A stretch of 64,000 nucleotides of DNA from assembly GCA_036872755.1 (NCBI GenBank), contig JAVHNS010000004.1:744001-808000 (forward strand). Direction: 5' to 3'. This document shows, piece after piece, positions 22,733-34,981 of this stretch (the first letter of the stretch is position 1; each line of letters begins with the position of its first letter). Source of the DNA: Orbilia blumenaviensis. Its lineage: Eukaryota; Ascomycota; Orbiliomycetes; Orbiliales; Orbiliaceae. Under the pieces are notes generated by a model, which worked only from the letters and a program-made list of their open reading frames with translations, was not told where the DNA came from and made no database searches. The position numbers and the translations under genes are program-made.

Positions 22733-24084
22733 CTCTGGAACCCTCGATCACAATTGCTAAAGTTAAGCTAAAAAAGCCAGTTCATTTCCCAAAACACGGA
22801 TGCATAATCGGATGCCACAATAACGGTATTGAGGCGAGCGGCGACCGTATACCATGGACAGAACTAGTACCATCAAAGCGGATCGCATCTCAACGGGAAA
22901 GCTCACACCGATAACTTGACGTATGCGGAGCCCTCGATTGGCTTTGAGATAAAACGAAACACTTCGCGTGTGTGCGCCAAGCCGGTTGTCGTTACCCGAA
23001 CGGCTAGTAGCGCTTATCGAGAGAAAGTTGAGGACCATCCTCCCGACGCCTGCGTTAGCCCCCTCTCTATGAAATCAAACTAGAACAGGAATCCTTTAGC
23101 GAATAATGTTTTTCTAGGGGTCCTGTTTCTAGAAATAGCTGGGTTAACTGTTTCGCCGAGCGGCCGGGTCTTTGGATTTTGGGTATCAATGACGCGATAG
23201 AGGGTTGTTGCATTTTTGAATGGACGATTACGATTATGCGGACAGGGTCTGCAGATGGCTTGGCCGCACTGAAGGGTGCAGTAGCTTCAACTGGGGTAAG
23301 CCAGATCATACTCCTTATCTGAGATACTCGGCCCACTTCTCCACTTTTACTTTGATGCTCCTCATCTTCGTTAACATTCCCAATCTAGGCTCTTAGCTGC
23401 GTTGAGTCTTGCACCGTATTAACCTTAATTTAGCTTCACTAGGCTTTGCTACATGTGGATAGCGTCTGCAACACGTTCGTGCATGGCCTAGCCACGGAAC
23501 TCGAACCGTGGAGGCTTCGCAGATAGGTACACCGATTGAGAATAAAAAAAAAGAATAAATACTTAATCATGCATAAAAATAATAGATTCCACTCTCGTAA
23601 CGGATGCTGTAATGGTTGTACTACCTCAAAATCGCTTTGACCCCATCGGGTTCCAAAATTTAAGGGTACACAGAACATCATTGCAATGGCCAGATCTGCA
23701 TATGCGGACGTGCATGTGCCACAGTCTCCATGGGATTCGAGGCTACTATTTAAGCTTAATTTCTCGGCAAAATGCAACCCAAAAGAATATAAAGTTCATC
23801 AAGTTGCCTGAGATGCCCCATTTTCTAAAAATCGCATATTGAACCTTTCAGCACGGCGTTTTGCTTTTTGACCATCTTAATTGCTGGGTACTAAGGGGCA
23901 TGAAATAGAGTATTTAACGGCGTGGCTTCAAGAAATTTATGCAAAAGCGCTTCATGGCGCCATGAGCTCTAAGCGCAAGGGACCTTAAAATATACGCAAA
24001 TATATATACCGCTAAAAAGAATAATAATTAATAGAAATATACCCTGATACAAACTGCCGAGACGCATGGGGCTTGTGGACCCTA
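22733..24084. other. Intergenic
   Basis: No gene is supported. A tRNA T-arm-like palindrome near 23492-23511 is discussed under rejected items. Open frames at 22763-23038, 23067-23336 and 23439-23777 (minus) are not convincing. Confidence 0.35.
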
Positions 24085-25677
24085 TCAATACCGGCTAATA
24101 TTGGAGAACCGAGCCTTGGGTGGGGGAACAATAACAACTGCTTCCGACTCTGCTGATGATGAATTATCACATCTGCTTGGATCTCGCATGTCCATATCGT
24201 ATTCCTCAATTGTCGATATCCTCTGAGAAGTAACTTGGAAATCCCTTGCCACTGTGATCCCCCCCTCTCCCTTTTCCACATCGTCCATGACTGGGTTATG
24301 TAACTGCTCTTCTGACCTCATATCCCCGAGTTCTAAATAACTGTGCGTTGTATCTTTGTTATTTGTGAGTGTTACATCGGTGGTCGTATAGCTCAGAGAC
24401 TTCGGGGGGCCTCTACGTGCTCTTTCCTTGCGCGAGAACCTGATTACTCCAAATCTGGCAGATAATGTCCGGATTCTAGGAGCTTCATCACCATTTCCAA
24501 ACCACCTCTTCTTAAACTTCATGATATGACGGTTAAGTGCCGGTAAAGAGGCAACGATAATTGCAAGGCTCAGTTCTATGATTCCAATGAACCCAACATG
24601 TGTTGAAGTCCATGTAATATCGAAAGAATCCATCATCCTTCTGTAGAAAACAAAAGGTTTCAATGCGCTGAGGATCATAGTGATCCCTCCTAGCATTAAC
24701 AAGAAACTAAGATTGTATTTTTTCGATTTTGACATGGTCGGAAGCTTAATGAGAATGTATAACGGTGGGAATAGCGTTAAGGCGTCTAGGATAATGTGGC
24801 CGCTCATGAAGACTCCGTAGACTGTAGTCGAATATAGGCTGACACATGTACCGTCGAATGCCTTCCTAAAGTCTAAGACGTTTGAGAGAGGCAATCCACA
24901 CTGGAATATTTGGGTTACGACGGCGGCAATACCGAAGAGATAGGAGAGTGTTAAAAGGATATAGAGATACCAGCGTCTTGTTTTCGAAGTTGGTGGTACT
25001 AGACGCAGCAGAAGATGCTGGATCGATATTCTGCAAAGATGTAACGCTGCGAAAGAAAATATTACATGGAGGTACGTAACCTAGCAAGGTGGTTTATGAT
25101 GCCAAAGGTTAGCTAGACGATAGGAATAGAAAGCCCTGGGAACTATCTTACCAGAAGATTACTCCGGATATCTTTTAATGACAAGTCATACAAATGAAAT
25201 CCAAAGCCAGTTCCAAATACAGCTAGTGAAAAATGTTAGAATGCTCTTTCTTGTTTTGGGAGCCAACCAGAGAAGGTGTGGCTAGCGGGTTTGCGTTGGC
25301 TTACCATAGATATTGACGACGTTAAACGCGATGTAAAACAACTAAATTCGAAGTAGTTAATCAAGTGTCCGCTATAAGTAGAAGAAATTAAATGCAGAGA
25401 ACGCGCTTACGAATGTTGGTACCATAACCCAGTCGTCCATCCCGCACGACCCAAAGGACTTCCATCGGATCCAGAACCGCATAAAAACAATTGCGGCTGT
25501 GAGAGAAACTACAATGAAGGCAATGATAACCGAATACAGTGTGTTTGACGGCGGCCTATAGCCCGGAACGGACACCAAAGGGAATTGAAAGTCTTCTGGC
25601 CATTTTCTGAATAAGGGTGATAACGATAAGATGTAAGCCCTGTCGGTGTCGGTCTGAGGATTCGGAGGCGAGAGCAT
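24085..25677 (-). CDS. Rhodopsin-like fungal integral membrane protein
   Basis: Four exons on the minus strand (25677-25411, 25341-25305, 25222-25152, 25080-24085) join in frame to 456 residues. Introns are 69, 82 and 71 nt with GTAAGC, GTAAGC and GTAAGA donors. The layout is that of the large fungal rhodopsin-domain family (often called PTH11-related or integral membrane proteins). An extracellular N-terminus of about 45 residues is followed by TM1 (LYSVIIAFIVVSLTAAIVFM), a DDWV motif at the start of TM2, a Gly-rich loop (FGTGFGFH) and four or five further hydrophobic helices to about residue 325. A soluble cytoplasmic tail of about 125 residues, rich in Ser, Thr and Arg, ends the protein. 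Function is unknown; members have been proposed as surface sensors, but no ligand can be inferred. Confidence 0.88.
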
Positions 25678-27379
25678 TCTGCCAGCCTTTTATGTTGAAA
25701 ATGCGTTGTATTGTGGTATATTGCCATTGAGTTTCTATCTCACCCGATCACCCCTTCCTATACCCATTCTCATGATGGGGTTTCAAAATCTGGGGGGAAA
25801 TTTGTTGGCAGTTGTAGTGAGAAATAATAGGAATCGTCTTACTGCTTTCATGCTCGGAGCTGGGACAATGAACCTCTTTTAAAGATAATCGTACACCGGC
25901 TCCCGCCCATTGCATTCTAGGTGATATCGGGACCGAGACTAGTGCTAGGTGATATCTACAAATGGACTAAAGTCATGAGATAGATTTCGACAAGCTGCGG
26001 AATGGGGAATATTCCCAATTCAGGAGAATTTGCGATCGCCCCTTCGGCCATGCTACTTTCCTATTTTAGGAGCCTCAGGACATCTGTGTGGTGGGTCCGA
26101 AGTGACCGTGGGTAGGAACCGAGCCTGCGATGTACTGTGAAACTGTTTGTCTAATGCTGCAGCATTCCATCTGCACGGACGAGCTACTGCTGTCATCTTG
26201 ACAGGCTTATGTCTATCGATAGAATATCTCGCTTAGCTATCGATCTTAGTTAGAACTTTTCTTACATTACCAATTGTATAATATGGTATTTCCAGTATGC
26301 CCTTTAAATTTAACCGTTACCAGTATTCTTTAAATTCAATAATTTTCGCGATGCCCCGAAGCAAAATACGTAGAGCACAACGCCCAGGTAGTGAACGTTA
26401 CGGGCTGGAGGTATAAGGCGATCGATGACCGTCTTCGAAGCAAGGGGCAACACTCATGTGAGGGGTCCAGAAGTCTTCATTCCTGGTTGGGTAACGTTTG
26501 CTAATAAAAATCGAGACCTGCCGAGGACGCGATAATGTGCCGTTACACTATCCTTTTGGGATTTCTTGACTTCATCGATATTTCTGGCGGCTCTTTCTGG
26601 GTCCGGAACATGGATTGCTCCCTGATTTGATACTGCGCTCGTCCACATGTTCGCTTACCTCACGTTATAAGGCACGTGCATGGTCTATTTGTATACCAAC
26701 TAATCAACTTTTGAAGTTTTTGATTGGCTGATGGGCTCGAGCTGACTAAGGATATAGATGATCTCGTTTCATAATTGCCTTGTGCAACCGTGCTTATACT
26801 TGCGCTGATCCAGGTTTGTTCGGTAAGTGGTCGGCTACTAGCCACTGATTAGGTTCGAATCGGCCCGACATTTCGACTCTGTAGCCGACTTGGCATCTCA
26901 GATGCCGAACCACAGGTCGCGATCTGATCCAGAAAACTCGAGACTGGCCAGGCACCCGATAAAAAAACACTGGTTCCGGATCCCCTCGTGTCTGCATGCC
27001 ACTATTCCTCTTTTGCTTTTAATCTCATAATCTTCGAAGCTAAAAATTCTTCATGCGGCTGATGTTGAAGAAACGATTGTCTGGTAGATATGGGCTGCAG
27101 CCGCCAAGAGACGCAGACGGGAGGCACGGATTTAAAAACCAACCAATCCTCGATCTGGGCGAGAAAATCAAGAAAGATGCAGGAAAACTGATCCCTGAGA
27201 AGATCGTGCCGGCGAGGTATACCGGTCCCCGCCAGCGACTTATTCTTAGAGTAGGTTGTGGGGGCCCTGAAGTGTTGTTTTCAAAGAAGCTGCTCTTTGA
27301 GCGAGAAAGCTTTGCTTTCGCTCGTCCTTACATGTACACCTGGATATAAGATATCTTATCCTTCCTAATAATCTATTCG
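25678..27379. other. Intergenic
   Basis: About 1.7 kb without a supported gene. The plus frame 27053-27349 starts with ATG and codes 98 residues, but it ends 30 nt before the next gene, resembles no family, and is more likely leader sequence. Confidence 0.35.
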
Positions 27380-28673
27380 ATGTCGCTGACAAGGGCGGCC
27401 TGGACTTTGAATCTCGCATTCGCGGCCTTTTTTGCGGTTGTTCATGGACAAAGTGCCTTGGTGGGGCCTGCGACAGTAGTTTTATTCCTTACGAACGAAA
27501 CTGTAACAACAACTTATCTCGAAGCGGGGCCGTTGCCAACGAATTTCCTCCCACCAGCGACATGCTTCAGTCCGTTCGCCTTTACCAGTCGGGAAACAAT
27601 CTATGCCGCGAAGACAGTCACATCCGGTTTAGAGGAAATATATAGTTATGGGATCGACATCAGCCAGTCATATACTTTAGGATGTCACAGCGCTCGAAGG
27701 TCTGAGTGCTGTCCAGACGGTACATGGCTCTCAACGAGCTTTTATAGCTTCTATAACACGGGTAGCTGCCCACCTGGATACAGCACACTATCTGGTCCAG
27801 TAGATTTAGGAGGAGAAGATAAAGCTCTTACCAGTGTTTTCTATTTACAAGCCGGGTCAAGGGTCATATCGCCTTGTTGTCCAATGTAAGTGTTGCATTC
27901 TGAGGAGCTGGCAGCTAGCCTGGACTCGATCCATGAAATTGCGAGACTATAAGCACTGGGATGGCGGTATTTCTTTCGGTGGTACAAGATCCGTCGCCAG
28001 AATTGATAATAATCATTTCTCTCTCTCTCTTTTTTTTAGCCTAACATTTACGTACTCTCGAGATGGAAAATTGGGCACAATCGCGGCTGTAGGGATGTCA
28101 GTAGCTACTGGCAGTGTTGATAGCCAGTTGACACCTCAGTGTCATTACGCCACAGACGATAATGCCGTTTTAGTCGAATGCTATAATATCAACGGCGATT
28201 CTACTCGTAGATCGCACTATTTTACTGGCTACCCGCTTTACATCGTCAACGACAATACTCCCACGGGAACCGGCAATAACGAACCCCTTCTCAGCACATC
28301 GGTATCTACTCTCGTGTCCATAACCCTCGCTCGTGCTACAGCTACAGCTTCACCCCGCTTAACCTCTGCACTCGCAACACCCACTAGCGCTTCTTCGGCT
28401 AACCGTGATAGTGGCCGCTTCCCTCTTGCGACAGCAGGTCTTATCGGTGCCAGTGTTGGGGTTGTGATTTTCATCATAGGTGTATCGTTCATTACTTGGC
28501 GTCGACGGAGAGGTGAAAAGCCCATTGGGAGGAACCGCAGGTCTGACTATACCAGTGGTCATCTCGGAGGAACTATTGAAGGGGATGGACAAGGGATCAG
28601 TGAAAACCCTGGCGGAATGGGCGGTATCCAGGAATCGAGGAGGCAACAAAGTAATCCTTTGTTACGATTTTAA
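27380..28673 (+). CDS. Single-pass surface protein with Ser/Thr-rich stalk
   Basis: Exons 27380-27885 and 28040-28673 join through a 154-nt intron (GTAAGT, pyrimidine tract, TAG) to 379 residues. An N-terminal signal peptide (to about AVVHGQ) precedes a Cys-containing ectodomain with CHSARRSECCPDGTW and CPPGYSTL motifs. A Ser/Thr/Ala-rich stalk (about 285-320) follows. A single transmembrane helix (LIGASVGVVIFIIGVSFITW) stops at RRRRGEK, and the tail is cytoplasmic and Gly/Asn-rich. The topology is type I. Many filamentous fungi carry such predicted mucin-like or sensor-like surface proteins. The specific role is unknown. Confidence 0.85.
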
Positions 28674-29620
28674 TGGTATACCGGCAGTTAACTGGATTAT
28701 TGTTTATTTTGTTTGATCTAAGCTTGCAGGTGGTTGGAACGACTTAACCTAAAGCTAGCGTAGGTATAGAGCTTGTATGCGTATTAACCATGTGCGATAA
28801 TCAGAAGTTTTATAGGCGTGTTTGATGCCACGCTACACTTTTTGCCTTAACCCTTCGGGAGTTAGCCTGAAAAACAAAAGTGCGCGACATGTAATCCAAA
28901 AATTGTTATATTTTGCTGTTATCCGAAATGATCGTTTCCGGTCTATTAGGATGGAGGGTCCCAGTGGTTGTATGTGTATGTATGGTGACATCGACTGCTG
29001 CAGTTCTGCAGGTCTCCGGACGCACATTCCTGCATGAACCGTGGCTACTTCCGTTAACGCGTTAGCTATATAGTCTAAGAGAGCTTTAATGCCCCTGTCG
29101 AGAGACCCGCTAGACTGGCTTGTTCATGGGCTTATGCGCGCACAATATGTATACTATAGTACCGCTAGCATATATCACACCCTAAAGTACAGACCGAGAC
29201 TTGATAAAGTACCACCCGCCGCAGATAGTCTGCAGCAACTGTGTCTTTTCGTGCCAACGGAGGTAGGGTTATATGCCTGAATTCAGGCTATATTGATGCT
29301 TTGCGCATTATACGACTCTTATAGCTATATATGAGTATGCTAGTTACTCCAACCGGTGACGGCCGCGTCTACAACACAATATTACCAGTTACTTTACCCT
29401 TGTACTTATTGGACGACTAGAGCCTTAAGTTTCATTTAGTAATAGCATATTTGTCTTTGTTACTTTTAAAGTACACACCCGAGAACTTCCTTATTACTAC
29501 CTCTTGAAGATACCGCCAAAGCTTCTCAAATACAATCGCTAAAGGGCAAACACAAACAAAAAAAAAAAAAGAACTTTTATAAGTCAACGGATTGAAGAAT
29601 CCCGTTTCCAATATGAATTT
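28674..29620. other. Intergenic
   Basis: No gene seen. AT-rich, with a run of 12 A at about 29560-29571 on the downstream side of the minus-strand gene. Confidence 0.4.
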
Positions 29621-30694
29621 CTAATACCATCTTGGTGGCATTGTCTGTGGAGCCGGCTGTTGCTGTTGGGCAGCCCCCCACTGTGGCCAATTTACCGACT
29701 GGGGGTGTTGCTGCTGTGGCTGCGGCTGCGGCTGTTGAACAGGACGGACATATCCTCTACGAACACAGTCGTTGATCCACTGGTTCGTCTGATCCCGCAA
29801 TTTTACTTTATCCTCAAAGTTTTGGTTGTATGCACTAGTAACAGCGTCCCACATTGAAGTCGCTGCGTTCCAAGACAATTTCATTCCAGCGAGCAGCAGG
29901 ACCGTCGCCAGACCTTTCGCATCCTGCTGAGACCACGGATTCTCGGTTGGTTGCCCTGTCATTGGGTTTTGAGCACCAGGTGCTGGTGGTTGGGGGATAT
30001 ACATCGGGCCCTGAGGAGTTTGTATAATCATATACTGAGCGGCAACCGGCTGCTGTGGCGCTGGTTGGAATTGGGCTGGCTCAGGGGCTGGAAGATTTAT
30101 TTGTGGTTGATTCTGTAGCCCTGCTTGTTGCTGCTGCGACTGATAGGCCGCTACGAACTCATAGGTTGGTTGAAGACCGATACGGTGTCGGACTCTATCC
30201 CAGTCATAAAGGGTTCTAACAGGGTCCGCGGGTGGAGGCGGAGCACCGAGTTTGGCGCGAACTTCTGTCCATGACATTTGAGGTGCCTGGGGGGTTTGGA
30301 AGTCTGCCGCTACCCAATTATGGTTATGGATGTGATTGGCAAATCGTCGGAGTCTGCCTTGCTTTCTAACTAAGGGGAATGTTTGGGGTGGTGGCGGTGG
30401 TAGCGGGGCTTGTGCAAGCGGCGGGACGGCTGTTGCAGCGGCTGTAGCGGCGACTGGGATAGCTTGCTGTGCTACATCTTCTTGAAATTGTGGAAACGCA
30501 CCGGGCATGAGTGCTGAAAGCATCTCTGCGAGGTTATCGCTGTTTGGTGCAGCAGCTGGTTCCCCAGTAGGCAGCTGAGGTCCATCAGGAGCTGGAAGAG
30601 GAAGAGGCATTTCCACTTGCGGGTCGGCTGGATTTCCGCCTTGGTCGAAGACACCAAAATCGTTGGCTCTCCGGAACAATCCACGGCGAGGCAT
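29621..30694 (-). CDS. Unrecognised Pro/Gln-rich protein
   Basis: The minus-strand ORF codes 357 residues from the ATG at 30694 (MPRRGLFRRAND). The frame stays open to 30949, but it begins there at a TTG lying on a TATA box, so the 30694 start is preferred. The protein is rich in Pro, Gln and Ala with low-complexity blocks (a PPPPPP run, QQQQ and PQPQPQ tracts). It has one ordered-looking segment near the C-terminus (WSQQDAKGLATVLLLAGMKL, then a charged helical part to about residue 315). There is no signal peptide or clear membrane helix. The family and function are unknown. It resembles disordered scaffold or regulatory proteins only in composition. Confidence 0.65.
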   Translation of the reverse strand: MPRRGLFRRANDFGVFDQGGNPADPQVEMPLPLPAPDGPQLPTGEPAAAPNSDNLAEMLSALMPGAFPQFQEDVAQQAIPVAATAAATAVPPLAQAPLPPPPPQTFPLVRKQGRLRRFANHIHNHNWVAADFQTPQAPQMSWTEVRAKLGAPPPPADPVRTLYDWDRVRHRIGLQPTYEFVAAYQSQQQQAGLQNQPQINLPAPEPAQFQPAPQQPVAAQYMIIQTPQGPMYIPQPPAPGAQNPMTGQPTENPWSQQDAKGLATVLLLAGMKLSWNAATSMWDAVTSAYNQNFEDKVKLRDQTNQWINDCVRRGYVRPVQQPQPQPQQQHPQSVNWPQWGAAQQQQPAPQTMPPRWY

Positions 30695-30945
30695 CTTGTA
30701 ATCTACTTCTAATAAAAGAGCGAAGCAATACCCTCGTTTGGGCAATGCAATTTGCAATAGTAACGAAGAATTAATGGCTTTAGAAAATGAACTGCTGGAA
30801 ATGCTTCGGTTGTGATTTTGAAAGACTGTGATACTCCCACGGGATTGAGCTCTAAGAGACTGGATATTAATCAAGGAGCGAAGCTTTGAAGCTTGAAGTG
30901 AAGGAAAGAAAGAAAGAATTCCTCTGAAGGCGGCGGGGGAAAGGC

Positions 30946-30956
30946 TCAATTTATAC
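30946..30956 (-). promoter_or_regulatory. TATA box with GTATAAATTGA motif
   Basis: On the minus strand the sequence GTATAAATTGA lies about 250 bp before the ATG at 30694. The same 11-mer occurs before the genes at 34493 and 52179, which suggests a shared core promoter type. Confidence 0.5.
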
Positions 30957-32270
30957 TGCCGGCCTTCTGCTAGTTAAACTGTTAATTCAATGATCGCTGG
31001 TTCTAAAGATATGCATATCGTCTATATAAGTCGTATTGAATGCCCACTATATGGCGATTGGGCTTTTGATATTTTATACCGATCATCAGAGATATAAATA
31101 TACATCGTGATGAAGCGAGGTCTAGGTACCTCGGCCTTAAGTCTATAGGCAAGCTGCACTAGCTCTGCCTTATGTTGTGGGTCGTCGAATACGAAAATCG
31201 GCATCGGCTTCTGTAGATCTTGCCAATCATATTCTTTTATTATTCTACATTCGACGCATTCAGAGCCTTCATTTGTTTCTAGGCAACAGGGCCGGTCGGA
31301 GTTGGCGGGTCACCCAACTATCCCTACGTTTTTGCGGTTGTATATACCAGTGTAAATGATATCCAGTCACTTCATTCCTACATCTTCTAAGTCCCGCGGC
31401 GATTGATTTAAGGCTGAGGTACGGGCCTAGGCCTCTTTATGACCGACAAGCGGCTTCTGTGTTTTTTTGAACCCTTAGCCAATTCCGTCGGAGTAGGAAA
31501 TTTGTAACTGTCGACTCCCCTGAAACTTTGTATACCGGTAGATCAAAAGATATAATCACGATTAGCCACCTGGTATCTATATTTAGTGATGCTCAGTGAT
31601 CCTCCTTGTCGGCCCTGGAGATCTAGTAATTGATATATACGGCGATATATATATGTTGGCCGCGTGGTTAATCTACTAGAATCTCGATTTTCTAAATTTA
31701 GAATAACAAGACTTCAAGTCAAAGGTTGCTTTAAGATCTCTTCGAAGTGAAGGGCATACCGACAATTCAAGAAGCATTCGCGGGTTATGTACTGATGCCG
31801 AGTGCTTATTATATAGTCTTTGAAGGCCGGACAATACTCGTCGATTCTAAAAAGGATACATATATATGATGAGTTCAACCTAGGCTCTGCTGTTGCCTTC
31901 CATCATCCAGTCCTGGCCTCATGAAATAGAGTGGCAAAAATAGATCTAAAAGGCCAACGGGTACAGCAATTTGGTCAGGCCATATATCCTTTCTCGACTG
32001 ATCGATTGGCTCATAATAAGCAGTATTCATAATTTTACTTCCTTCCAAATAGATTTATCACCGTACCAAAAACTTCTCAGACTTAATAGTAATATCAAAC
32101 GAAATTTGTTTCATAAATACAGCAGCAGCGTTTACAATCTATAAACGCATAAAGGTCTGGTCCTAGACTGCAAAGAAGGATATTATAAGTTTGAGTTTCA
32201 CAAACCTAAACGCGCTCGCTGTCGCTAGTGGCATCTCCTCGAGACTTTGGTCCCAGACTTCCTTAACCGA
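30957..32270. other. Intergenic between divergent genes
   Basis: AT-rich. No gene or repeat is recognised. Confidence 0.35.
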
Positions 32271-33061
32271 ATGAACTCGAATCAACGGATTGATACAGGT
32301 CTATATTCAGTGTAAGTAACCTAGCGCCCTTTCTCTCCATTGGTTTCGAGGATTTGTCTTGTTCATGCATATGCATGCCTATTGTGCTTAGATCTGTTTG
32401 CAGTGCAACGGCATATGTATGTGATTTTCTGACAAATTTGGCTTCCTAGTTTATAGTCTAGCTTAAGCCTAAACCTTGAAGAATACTTTCAAGAGACGGC
32501 CGCCGAAGAGATAAACATACGGACGGATAAGTGCCCACTGCAGAAAATGGATCCTTGCTCTTCTGAAATGTTGGTCCTCGACCTCCCTAGTTTTAAACAC
32601 CGAATGCTGACTCCCATCCTAGGGTGCAAACGGACGGTAGGTGGGATGTGTCGGTCAGAGAGCAACTTGACGCGCTCGTCAAGTTCTACGCACTCGAAGT
32701 CGACATCACGGAGGGGTTTAAAGAAGAACTGGCCGAACTCACCCGTACGGTTCTCGACAACAACCCGCATCTCAGACCTGAAACGATAGAAGAAGCCTAC
32801 GATCGCGAACTCATTAAGCAAATATGGTCCGAGATTGTGCCGTTGCTTAAAGATGAGACCGTTGCAAAGATTGATGACGCCAAGAATAGACAAGCCGCTA
32901 TCGTGAATTCGATTAGTCGGGTACATGGGGAAGTGTATAAATATTGTTGCAGGTCGGAGTATGATGGGGATTTCTTGGATAGCCTTGTGGGGATGGTGAA
33001 AACCAAGTTTTTGGATTCAATACTTAGCTTGATTCGTCCCGCCGGGGATGACGATGATTAG
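32271..33061 (+). CDS. Core-family member 1 (small helical protein)
   Basis: The main exon is open from 32597 to the TAG at 33059-33061 but has no useful ATG. A 5' exon 32271-32311 (MNSNQRIDTGLYSV) ends at a perfect GTAAGT donor and joins in phase to a TAG acceptor at 32622, after a branch-like CTGAC. The intron would be 311 nt and the product 159 residues. The protein is almost entirely helical and acidic. It shows the family pattern: an early helix (VREQLDALVKF), a middle helix (IKQIWSEIVPLL) and a late GEVYKY motif. It has no signal peptide, no membrane anchor and a C-terminal Asp run. The match to the family is weaker than for the next members, and the function is unknown. Confidence 0.6.
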
Positions 33062-34313
33062 TTGTAGGGTGTTCGGGGGTGAAAACTGGATTACTACATA
33101 ATCATTCCATTGCCGCCAGGTTTAGGCGTGTATGTGTACACTACCTTAGTTTGCGGCATCGCATATAGAGTAAATATACTTGGTTGACATAACTAAGGCC
33201 TGAGCATTCGCATCAGGGCGCTTGTTTTCACGAGTATGGGTTTTTAGTGAGGCTCTGAAGGTTAGGTAGCGCTTAGGACCTGTGTATGCAGATGTCTTGT
33301 GGAACGTGGGCGGCAAGTTCCAGTTTGAATAGTCATGCAAACTCGCGCATTGAAAGAAATATAAACGGGTAGTTGAGAAGCTGCTGGCTCAAGTAAACGT
33401 AGCGTTCGGTTGCAACGTTAATTTAATCTTATGAAACCTTTTTAACTTTGGGACCAAACTAGCTTTATATTTTAAGAAATTAAGTCCATTCTTACAATAC
33501 AGGCGTTACAAGCGAGTTTCTTCCGGGAGAATGACATGTAATGGTGGAACTAGTAACTTGGTGGCTGTTCCTTGGGCCTTCAGATGTTGAGATGAGGTCG
33601 AAAACTCAAGGTCGTTATTCTTCGCGGTTTTGACTGTATTCAAAATCCGTCGGTCTACCAAACCCTCCGTCTTGTAGTAACCCAAGTGATGTCCTCTTAG
33701 GTGTTAAAGATGTTAGTTTCCCATCATATCATCATGATTGTTGTTTTTAGAATCGGGTAGTTACTATCGAAGCCGAACAGCGGCAACGAAAGGGCTCACT
33801 TCGCCTACGCGACACTTGCTGAGAAAAGATACTAGTTTTTACCATCTCTGTATAGAAATATTTACGGTTCTTGATGTTAAAATGGTTACATAACTTCTAA
33901 TGTAGGATACAGAAAGGGCCAGAAGTTGTTCGGGGAGACCCAAAAATTTGAATCTACCGTATCTCGAACTTCTATATATCCTAAGAACTTTGATACGTTT
34001 TCAAGACCCTCCTATGCCTCGAGGAAGCGTCTTATACTTCCGTCTTTTATCTAAATTGATGTCGGGGATATAGCTAACTCGAGAATGAATTCCGTGTATT
34101 CGACGGACCAGAAAACGCATGCTTGCCCGGCATGTTATACACATCCACTTGTGATTATTGCTTCGCATCACTAACCCTAGCCCCGTGTTCGGACTCTGTA
34201 GGCAAACCTTAGACCTCAATTGCAAGCATGAAATATTCGGATTTGTGCATCACCACCACAGCCATCGGTGCAAGAAGAAAAAGAAAAGCAGTGCTCAGGA
34301 CTGAAAAATGTCC
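33062..34313. other. Intergenic
   Basis: No gene is supported. Minus frames at 33146-33340 and 34001-34225 are short and unconvincing. Confidence 0.35.
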
Positions 34314-34324
34314 GTATAAATTGA
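34314..34324 (+). promoter_or_regulatory. TATA box with GTATAAATTGA motif
   Basis: GTATAAATTGA about 170 bp before the ATG at 34493. It is identical to the elements before 30694 (minus) and 52179. Confidence 0.5.
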
Positions 34325-34492
34325 GGCTAGATTTCAACGTAAACCAGGATATTATAATCCCACCATCATAAGAAAATCTTATAACGCATCTTACTAAAAA
34401 AGCCGTAGATCCACATTTTCATAGATACCTCCAACTCCCACTTCGAATAACCCCCCGTAGAAAGTCTAAAAGACCAAAAGAATCAAATCAAA

Positions 34493-34981
34493 ATGTCAGC
34501 ACAAGCAGGAAGCAGCAGCAGCGGAGCCGCCGCCGCCAACAACGCCGCAAGAATCACCATCAGCTCAGACCGTCCCCCACACATCACCGAAGCCCTCAAC
34601 ACCGTAGACCAAGTGTGCAACGTCCTAAGGTTAAACCCAGAGCAGTGGGAAGAACTCACATGCGACCTAGACGTCCTATTCTCCACCTCCGTACGCCTGC
34701 TGATGGACGTGAGCTCGACGTCCAACGAATCAAGGCCGGTATTTTGTCAAGAAGTCGGGGATATCTTGGATCGTGTGTTGAAGCCGGAGTTGAGGGCTCA
34801 TTTGTTGTCTCTTCCTCAGGCGGATTGTGCGTTTGCGCTTTATATACTGGCCGGGCAGAGGAAGACACGTGTGAGGGTTTTTATGGGGCCTGAGTTGAAG
34901 GCCGAGCTCGCTCGTCAACGTGGGGAGGATGCGGTCAAAGGGTTTGGATATAAGTGGTCAGAGTTCAGGCGTTATCCTTGA
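34493..34981 (+). CDS. Core-family member 2 (compact)
   Basis: A single exon encodes 162 residues. After a Ser/Ala-rich leader of about 30 residues, the protein consists almost only of the shared core (about 48-125): PEQWEELTCDLD, then RPVFCQEVGDILDRVL, then FALYILAGQRK. The spacing from the first Trp to the ALY motif is about 66 residues, close to the spacing in members 3 to 6. No signal peptide, membrane helix or nuclear signal is seen. It is the smallest complete member and therefore useful for defining the domain. Function is unknown. Confidence 0.75.
   Translation: MSAQAGSSSSGAAAANNAARITISSDRPPHITEALNTVDQVCNVLRLNPEQWEELTCDLDVLFSTSVRLLMDVSSTSNESRPVFCQEVGDILDRVLKPELRAHLLSLPQADCAFALYILAGQRKTRVRVFMGPELKAELARQRGEDAVKGFGYKWSEFRRYP

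Noticed and set aside
23485..23515. tRNA T-arm-like sequence (GGTTCGAGTTCC on the minus strand)
   Set aside because: Only a T-arm-like palindrome is present. No matching acceptor, D or anticodon arm occurs at the right distance. Similar GGTTCGA matches at 17195 and 26870 also fail.
30695..30949. N-terminal extension of the Pro/Gln-rich protein
   Set aside because: The extension would start with TTG on the TATA box, so it is more likely leader sequence.
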